Source: Deinococcus sp.
GTDB lineage: Bacteria > Deinococcota > Deinococci > Deinococcales > Deinococcaceae
DNA length: 6,558 nt
Assembly (NCBI GenBank): GCA_028287665.1
Contig: JAQBPF010000196.1
Span: forward strand, 1-6,558
Reading direction: 5' to 3'
The notes under the pieces are model-generated. The model was not told the DNA's origin and ran no database searches. It saw nothing but the letters and a program-made list of their open reading frames with translations. Below, piece after piece: positions 1 through 6,558 of this stretch. Both the position numbers and the translations under genes were made by a program. Within the stretch, counting starts at the first letter, position 1, and each line of letters starts with the position of its first letter.

Positions 1-2
1 TG

Positions 3-1307
3 GGCAAAGCAGCTATGACGGTATTGCCGCCCCTCTCGGTGCCCGGCGATCTGCGCCCCGACGCACCCACCCTCAGCGCACGCGGCAGCTATGCAGTCGG
101 CGTGCAAACGCTGAAACTGGTGAATCCGGGCCAACTGGACATTGTAAATGCGCCCAAAGAGGGAGCCACGCCGCGCTATGACCGCCCGCTGACGGTGGAA
201 GTCTGGTATCCCACGGCGGGCGCGAGCGGTGCGGGCGCAACCACTTACGGCGATGTGCTGGGCAGCGGCCCTAACGATCCCAAGCGGCCCAATACGCCGT
301 TCACCACGCCCGGCCGCGCCATTCGCAATGCAGCGGCCAACCTGCAGGGCGGGCCATTTCCGCTGGTGATCGTGTCTCATGGCTATCCCGGCAGCCGCTC
401 CCTGATGACCTACCTCACCGAGAATCTGGCGAGCAAGGGCTACATCGTGGCGGCCATAGACCATACCGACAGCACGCACGGCGACAAGGCGGCCTTTGCC
501 AGCACCCTGCTGAACCGCCCGCTGGACGACATCTTCGTGCTGAACGAAATGGCGCGGCTGGGTGCGGCAGGCAGCGGCAGTGTCCTGAGCGGCATGGTCA
601 ACGCTGATCAGACCGGGCTGGTGGGCTACAGCATGGGCGGGTACGGCGCACTGAACGCGGCGGGCGCAGGCTTTGGCCCGCAGATGCTGCCGCTGGTGCC
701 GGGGGGCGCGTTGGCCGCCCGCCAGACCGGAGCCTATTCCACCGATCCCCGCGTGAAGGCGGTGGTGGCCTTTGCTCCCTGGGGCGCAGACGCTGCTGTG
801 AAGGCCATCGGTGTGAATTTTGGCGGCCCCTACGGCTTCTGGGATGAGGCTGGCCTGGCGGCCCTGAAAGTGCCGACCATGTTCATTGTGGGTGACCGGG
901 ATGATGTGGCGTTCTATCAGGGCGGCGTGAAATCCCTGTTCGAGAACGCCGTGAACGCCGAGCGGTACATGCTGGTCTACCAGAACGCCAGCCACAATTC
1001 GGCCCCCAATCCGCCCCCCGCCGCGTCTCTCACCAGCTTTGACGACTACATGCACTACGCCGAGCCCGCCTGGGATATGGGCCGCCTGAACAACATCAAC
1101 CAGCATTTTGTGACGGCCTTCCTGGATACCAAATTGAAGGGCTCGGTCTCTGCCGCCGCGTACCTGAACGTGCCCACCGTCCTCTCCAACGACGGCAAAT
1201 TCAGCCGCAACGCCGATGGCACGCCCAAAGCCGACGACACCTACTGGCCCGGCTTCCAGAACCGCACGGCGCGGGGCATGGAGTTTTACAAGATGATGCC
1301 GAAGTAA
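3..1307 (+). CDS. Alpha/beta hydrolase, predicted dienelactone hydrolase / PAF-acetylhydrolase-like (probably 5'-partial)
   Basis: Serine hydrolase of the alpha/beta fold; the substrate cannot be told from sequence, but an ester is likely. Numbering from the ATG at 15, the nucleophile elbow is G204-Y-S206-M-G-G, the acid is probably D296 (or D294) in VGDRDD, and the base is H327 in NASHN. An SHG motif (121-123) after a hydrophobic strand fits the oxyanion region, and an early [10 protein letters not shown] stretch is typical of predicted dienelactone hydrolases (COG4188 type). The frame is open from the window edge through the ATG at 15, that ATG has no Shine-Dalgarno, and the protein lacks the signal peptide often seen in this family. 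The real start therefore probably lies upstream, with the residues before the ATG (GKAA) near a signal cleavage site. The C-terminus at the TAA of 1305-1307 is complete. It converges on the metallophosphoesterase, and I see no terminator after it. The family is confident; the start and substrate are not. Confidence 0.88.
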   Translation, partial: GKAAMTVLPPLSVPGDLRPDAPTLSARGSYAVGVQTLKLVNPGQLDIVNAPKEGATPRYDRPLTVEVWYPTAGASGAGATTYGDVLGSGPNDPKRPNTPFTTPGRAIRNAAANLQGGPFPLVIVSHGYPGSRSLMTYLTENLASKGYIVAAIDHTDSTHGDKAAFASTLLNRPLDDIFVLNEMARLGAAGSGSVLSGMVNADQTGLVGYSMGGYGALNAAGAGFGPQMLPLVPGGALAARQTGAYSTDPRVKAVVAFAPWGADAAVKAIGVNFGGPYGFWDEAGLAALKVPTMFIVGDRDDVAFYQGGVKSLFENAVNAERYMLVYQNASHNSAPNPPPAASLTSFDDYMHYAEPAWDMGRLNNINQHFVTAFLDTKLKGSVSAAAYLNVPTVLSNDGKFSRNADGTPKADDTYWPGFQNRTARGMEFYKMMPK

Positions 1308-1319
1308 GGACAGACCGTA

Positions 1320-1346
1320 AGTGGTGAGTGGGTAGTGGTCAGTGGG
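1320..1346. repeat. Imperfect 13-bp tandem direct repeat in a convergent intergenic gap
   Basis: Two copies of AGTGGTSAGTGGG (S is G, then C) lie at 1320-1332 and 1334-1346, matching at 12 of 13 positions and separated by a single T. Each copy is itself built from two AGTGG words. The repeat sits just after the hydrolase stop, between two convergent genes. It forms no hairpin, so it is not an intrinsic terminator. The rest of the gap (1347-1403) shows nothing I can name. Confidence 0.6.
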
Positions 1347-1403
1347 AAAAGCGTGGTGGCCTTACAATTTACGCTGAGAATGCCGTCATAGAACCGAATC
1401 CAC

Positions 1404-2363
1404 TCACCGGAACTCTTCCACCCGCACCAGAGGCCCGCCCAATCCACCGATTCGGGCGGGCAGCTTGTGGGGGTCAATCGCTGCGCCCGTGTCGGCATCC
1501 ACAGCGCTCAGGCGGGCGGTTCCGGCCTGTAAGTCTATGTCCAGCACACTGATCACACTGCGGGCCGTGCCGGGGAATCCCACATAATCGCGTCCGCCGA
1601 TGCCGCCGCTGGCCAGCACATTCAGGTGGCCCAATCTGGCCGGGTAGTAGGCCGCGTGGTGCCCGCTGATGTAGGCCAGCACCCGCCCCTGCTCCAGCAC
1701 TTCTCGCAGTTGGGCGGCGTCGGCAATGACCTCGCCGGGTTTGTTTTTGCCCTCGCTGACGCCTGCCAGCGGCAGATGCCCGACCACCAACCGCACGCCC
1801 GCCGCCCGTGCCTGCGGTGTGGCGAGTTGCGCGGCCAGCCATGACCGCTGCGCCGCATCCACCTTTGGCCCGCTGGCATCCAGCACGGCTATAAACAGGG
1901 TGCGTCCGGCCCTGTCCGTGCGGGTCAGGCTGTAGCGGAAGGGATACTGTGCGGCGTCCACCACTGTTCCGGCGGGTGAAAACCGTGTCCAGTACGTCGC
2001 CGCTTCCCGCCGATCCCGCGCAAGGCTGGCGTCGTGGTTGCCCAGCGTAAACACAAAGGGAATACCAGCCTTTGCCAGAGGCCCGCGCACCTCTTGCTCA
2101 AAGGCGGCCCACATGCCCCGCACGTTGGCGTCGGTCAGGCTGGCTTTCTGGCCCGCGATCACGTCACCTGCCGACAGAACCAAGTCTGGTTTCCAGGTGT
2201 CGATGATGCGGCTGAGGCTGGTGTTGAGGGCGGGCGGATAGGTCAGGCTGCCGTAAGCGCCGTTGAAATCGCTGAGAACGGCCACGCGCAGGAGGTCGGG
2301 GGCGGCGCTTGGGGCAGGAGTGCCCGACAGCAGCAAGGGCAACAGCAGGAGCAAACGGCGCAT
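1404..2363 (-). CDS. Secreted calcineurin-like metallophosphoesterase with altered metal site
   Basis: A 319-residue protein of the calcineurin-like metallophosphoesterase superfamily, which hydrolyses phosphate mono- or diesters at a two-metal centre. Residues 1-21 form a Sec-type signal peptide (MRR, then a leucine-rich core, then small residues ending near SAA) with no lipobox cysteine, so export is likely. Motifs in order are D32-F-N34, G66-D67, G108-N109-H110-D111, G195-H196 and G234-H235-H236-A237. The usual DxH and GHxH are thus DxN and GHHA, which removes both histidines that normally bind metal 1, while the metal 2 ligands (D67, N109, H196, H235) remain. The start is well placed: an in-frame TGA lies four codons upstream and the ATG opens directly into the signal peptide. 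No Shine-Dalgarno is visible. It diverges from the small acidic protein across a 70-bp gap. Substrate unknown; activity may be changed or reduced. Confidence 0.88.
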   Translation of the reverse strand: MRRLLLLLPLLLSGTPAPSAAPDLLRVAVLSDFNGAYGSLTYPPALNTSLSRIIDTWKPDLVLSAGDVIAGQKASLTDANVRGMWAAFEQEVRGPLAKAGIPFVFTLGNHDASLARDRREAATYWTRFSPAGTVVDAAQYPFRYSLTRTDRAGRTLFIAVLDASGPKVDAAQRSWLAAQLATPQARAAGVRLVVGHLPLAGVSEGKNKPGEVIADAAQLREVLEQGRVLAYISGHHAAYYPARLGHLNVLASGGIGGRDYVGFPGTARSVISVLDIDLQAGTARLSAVDADTGAAIDPHKLPARIGGLGGPLVRVEEFR

Positions 2364-2433
2364 GGCGTCAGTTCATCATGGTTTCTTGAGCGAACCGTCA
2401 GACGCTCCTGACCTGCCCCGCGCAGACTGGGGT

Positions 2434-2700
2434 ATGACCCGAAACGATGACCGCGATGCGTTGCCTGTGAATCCTGTGTTGTCGGTGCGCGGCGCAGATG
2501 GGGCTGCATCGGAACACACCCCCGCCGAGCAGGGCGACGCGCCAGCCGACTTTGCCAACCGCCCCATTCCGCCCACGCCCAGCACCGAGGGCCTCAGCGC
2601 AGGCGAAGTCAGCACGATGTTGGGCGGCGATGCCAGCATGACCGAAGCCAATGAAGCCCTGGGCACGGCAGAAGGGCTGGAGACGATCACCGAAAGTTGA
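2434..2700 (+). CDS. Small acidic protein of unknown function
   Basis: An 88-residue protein of unknown function. It has 16 Asp/Glu against 4 Arg and no Lys, Cys, Trp or Tyr, and is rich in Pro, Ala, Gly, Ser and Thr. This suggests a soluble, largely disordered chain with no membrane segment or signal peptide. The most ordered part may be residues 52-87 (EGLSAGEVSTML, then TEANEALGTAEGLETI), which could form short helices. The ATG at 2434 was chosen because the protein from there is compositionally uniform and it leaves room for a divergent promoter. A longer form from the ATG at 2362 has an AGGAG at 2347-2351, but that lies inside the divergent gene's coding sequence and its extra 24 residues look unlike the rest. 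The next gene starts 27 bp downstream on the same strand, so co-transcription is plausible. It is a likely real gene with a doubtful start. Confidence 0.6.
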   Translation: MTRNDDRDALPVNPVLSVRGADGAASEHTPAEQGDAPADFANRPIPPTPSTEGLSAGEVSTMLGGDASMTEANEALGTAEGLETITES

Positions 2701-2727
2701 CGCCCCGCAGGCGTGCCAGACTGACCC

Positions 2728-3096
2728 ATGCGTTCTGTTTCTGATCTGCGTGCGGCGTGCGCGGCCCTGCCCCATTCTCACGAAACTTTCCCGTTTGGCA
2801 TGGACACACTGGTCTGGAAGGTCGGGTCTCCCGACGCCGCCAAAATGTACGCGCTGACGGGCATCAACGCTGATCCGCTGACGCTTTCGCTGAAGGTTCG
2901 GCCTGAAGACGGCGACACCTTGCGGGCCGCCCACGCCGCGATTGTGCCGGGGTATCACCTGAATAAGCGCCACTGGGTCACGGTCACGCTGGACGGCAGT
3001 GTGCCGGGCGAATTACTTCAGGAATTGTTGGCCGGAAGCCACGCGCTGGTGTTGGCAAGCTTCACGCGGGCGCAACGGGCAGAGTTGGGCCTGTGA
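2728..3096 (+). CDS. YjbR/MmcQ family (double-wing fold) protein
   Basis: A 122-residue protein matching the YjbR/MmcQ family, small single-domain proteins with a fold resembling the CyaY and DNA-binding double-wing proteins. They are often called DNA-binding, but their function is not established. The family pattern is present in order: an N-terminal helix with HSHETFPFG (16-24), a strand with LVWKVG (28-33), K39-MYAL, then D49-PLTLSLK. A helix reaching IVPGYHLNKRHWVTVTLD (72-89) and a closing helix with ELLAGSHALV (99-108) complete it. The length is normal for the family. The ATG at 2728 fits the expected N-terminus, and no convincing Shine-Dalgarno precedes it. Its TGA (3094-3096) overlaps the GTG start of the methyltransferase by four bases, implying translational coupling. 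The acidic protein gene ends 27 bp upstream. Confidence 0.88.
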   Translation: MRSVSDLRAACAALPHSHETFPFGMDTLVWKVGSPDAAKMYALTGINADPLTLSLKVRPEDGDTLRAAHAAIVPGYHLNKRHWVTVTLDGSVPGELLQELLAGSHALVLASFTRAQRAELGL

Positions 3097-3686
3097 AAGT
3101 CAGCATCGGCGCTGGCGACAAACACTGGGACGGCTGGATGTGCACGCAGCAGGCCGAACTGGATCTGCTGAAGCCTGCCACGTTTGCCCGCTTTTTTGGT
3201 CCGGCGCGGGCCGAAGCTTTTCTGTGCGAACACGTCTGGGAACACCTGACGATGGAGCAGGGGAGAGCGGCGGCGCGGTTGGTCTTCGCGTACCTGAGGC
3301 CCGGTGGATTCCTGCGCGTGGCTGTGCCAGACGGCCTGCATCCTGACCCGGCGTATCAAGCGATGGTTGCTGTGCATGGCCCCGGCCCCGCCGCCGATCA
3401 TCAAATCGTGTACACGCTTGATACCTTCGCGCCCATCTTCGCGGCTGCCGGATTCCGCGTGCGCCCGCTGGAATGGTGGGATGCGGCGGGCCAGTTTCAC
3501 CGCGCCGACTGGAACCCGGCAGATGCACCGATAGGCCGCTGTAGCCATCTGGACGACCGCAATGCCGCGTGGCGGGCGGGTACAGGCAAACTGGGGATTC
3601 ACGAGCCTGATTCTGGATGTGGTCAAGCCGTAAGAAACAGGAGCCGGAAGCAATCGCCCCGGCTCCTGCTCTACGTTGTTGCCTGT

Positions 3687-3713
<27 letters not shown>
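3093..3713 (+). CDS. Predicted SAM-dependent methyltransferase, 3' end apparently frameshifted
   Basis: Resembles the small predicted SAM-dependent methyltransferases of the COG4627 type. Visible motifs are a short SAM-binding loop IGAGDKHWDGW (5-15), EHVWEHLT (46-53) and YLRPGGFLRVAVPDG (67-81) followed by HPD. The substrate is unknown. Translation starts at a GTG whose bases overlap the TGA of the YjbR gene. As sequenced the frame runs to 3713, adding a tail rich in Arg, Ser and Cys, reading through the terminator hairpin and into the last 27 bp of alaS. Dropping one G from the GGGG at 3593-3596 (after L167) instead gives FTSLILDVVKP and a TAA at 3631-3633. That makes 179 residues, with an end typical of this family and placed just before the hairpin. 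I infer a one-base insertion: sequencing error, recent mutation or, less likely, programmed slippage. The catalytic core is unaffected. Confidence 0.8.
3638..3668 (-). terminator. Intrinsic terminator shared by alaS and the methyltransferase
   Basis: A perfect 10-bp inverted repeat, CAGGAGCCGG at 3638-3647 and CCGGCTCCTG at 3659-3668, encloses an 11-nt loop. On the minus strand the hairpin begins 18 nt after the alaS stop and is followed by GTTTCTTA, a short U-rich tail, so it should end alaS transcription. On the plus strand it begins 4 nt after the restored methyltransferase stop at 3633. The following sequence there is less T-rich, so it may work in both directions but better for alaS. Confidence 0.8.
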
Positions 3714-6392
<2,679 letters not shown>

Positions 6393-6399
6393 ACCCGCC

Positions 6400-6427
6400 A
6401 GTCTATCAGCGGCGGAGATGGGGTGAA
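6400..6427 (-). promoter_or_regulatory. Candidate leaderless promoter of alaS
   Basis: On the minus strand TAGACT (6405-6400) fits the TANNNT -10 box, and exactly 7 nt separate it from the alaS ATG at 6392. In Deinococcus, this spacing is the known signature of leaderless mRNAs beginning at the A of the start codon. TTCACC (6427-6422) matches TTGACA at 4 of 6 positions with a 16-nt spacer. The absence of a clear Shine-Dalgarno before the ATG agrees. The spacing and box are seen; promoter activity is inferred. Confidence 0.55.
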
Positions 6428-6434
6428 TCCGCCG
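6410..6434. promoter_or_regulatory. Inverted repeat spanning the alaS -35 region
   Basis: A perfect 7-bp inverted repeat, CGGCGGA at 6410-6416 and TCCGCCG at 6428-6434, has an 11-bp centre containing the candidate -35 element. The two half-sites are about 18 bp apart centre to centre, suiting a dimeric protein on one face of the DNA. If transcription starts at the ATG, the repeat is never in the RNA, so it would act as a DNA operator and not as an attenuator. GC-rich 7-bp repeats also arise by chance. Confidence 0.3.
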
Positions 6435-6466
6435 AATGGCACGGAGAGGAGTTGGCAGGCAAAGAA

Positions 6467-6483
6467 AAGAGGAGACACCTCTT
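6467..6483 (-). terminator. Probable intrinsic terminator of a minus-strand gene upstream of alaS
   Basis: AAGAGG (6467-6472) and CCTCTT (6478-6483) form a 6-bp stem with a 5-nt loop. On the minus strand the stem runs into TTCTTTG, a U-rich tail, so the hairpin should terminate transcription arriving from the right edge. It lies 38 bp past the candidate stop codon at 6522-6524 and about 75 bp before the alaS start, separating alaS from its upstream neighbour. The stem is short and AT-containing, so moderate strength is expected. Confidence 0.55.
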
Positions 6484-6521
6484 CAGCGCCCCCTCGTTCT
6501 GTACCTGTCTGACTGGCTTTC

Positions 6522-6558
6522 TCAGTCCAGATCCACAGCCCACCACGCTTCCCGCTGT
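6522..6558 (-). CDS. C-terminal fragment of a minus-strand gene cut by the window edge
   Basis: On the minus strand the frame entering from the right edge reads QREAWWAVDLD and stops at TGA (6522-6524). A U-tailed hairpin follows 38 bp later, as expected for a gene end. Only 11 residues are visible, so no family can be assigned. Support comes from the terminator position and the protein-like sequence; one of the other minus-strand frames also stays open here, so the choice is tentative. Confidence 0.35.
   Translation of the reverse strand, partial: QREAWWAVDLD

Noticed and set aside
2034..2411. Plus-strand frames opposite the phosphoesterase
   Set aside because: The minus strand carries a signal peptide and phosphoesterase motifs across the whole span; the plus-strand frames are featureless.
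2397..2412. GTCAG/CTGAC inverted repeat in the divergent promoter region
   Set aside because: Five-base arms with a 6-nt centre are common by chance in this sequence, and no promoter element is clearly aligned with it.
2364..2433. Possible minus-strand promoter for the phosphoesterase (CTGACG and CATGAT boxes)
   Set aside because: The boxes match weakly and the spacer of about 15 nt is short, so I did not list it as a feature.
2700..2714. Small hairpin (ACGCC, 5-nt loop, GGCGT) just after the acidic protein stop
   Set aside because: The stem is only 5 bp and no T tract follows, so it is not a convincing terminator; the next gene starts 27 bp past the stop.
2398..2973. Minus-strand open frame (191 codons) opposite the acidic protein and YjbR genes
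   Set aside because: It covers two better-supported genes and has no motif; Arg- and Gly-rich antisense composition is typical of a shadow frame.
3018..3653. Minus-strand open frame (211 codons) opposite the methyltransferase
   Set aside because: The plus-strand frame has clear methyltransferase motifs and a coupled start; this one has none.
6508..6531. Imperfect hairpin (GACTG/CAGTC with a bulged extension) near the right edge
   Set aside because: It overlaps the candidate stop codon at 6522-6524, has no U tail on either strand, and the better terminator lies at 6467-6483.

Overview
The window is dense, GC-rich bacterial DNA with no mobile element, CRISPR array, tRNA or rRNA visible. Base composition, the alanyl-tRNA synthetase sequence, the scarcity of Shine-Dalgarno sequences and a TANNNT box exactly 7 nt upstream of the alaS start (the leaderless-promoter arrangement known from Deinococcus) suggest a Deinococcus or close relative. 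This is an inference from one window; the species cannot be named.

Left part: a plus-strand alpha/beta hydrolase of the predicted dienelactone hydrolase / PAF-acetylhydrolase type, probably cut by the left edge, converges on a minus-strand secreted metallophosphoesterase. The roughly 95 bp between them hold an imperfect tandem repeat. The phosphoesterase keeps the GD, GNHD and GH signatures but has lost both histidines that normally belong to metal site 1.

Middle: divergent from the phosphoesterase, three plus-strand genes run close together. They are a small acidic protein of unknown function, a YjbR/MmcQ-fold protein, and a predicted SAM-dependent methyltransferase whose GTG start overlaps the YjbR stop as GTGA. 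The methyltransferase appears to carry a one-base insertion in a GGGG run near its 3' end. Removing one G restores a shorter protein that stops just before a hairpin terminator.

Right part: a full-length alaS (901 codons) on the minus strand, with aminoacylation, editing and C-Ala domains all present, converges on the methyltransferase and shares the hairpin. Upstream of alaS are a candidate leaderless promoter, a 7-bp inverted repeat around its -35 region, and a second hairpin with a U-rich tail that would end another minus-strand gene entering from the right edge.

Most of the content is ordinary chromosomal core. I see no clearly new multi-gene system. The points worth checking are the methyltransferase frameshift, the altered metal site of the phosphoesterase, and the alaS promoter with its inverted repeat.
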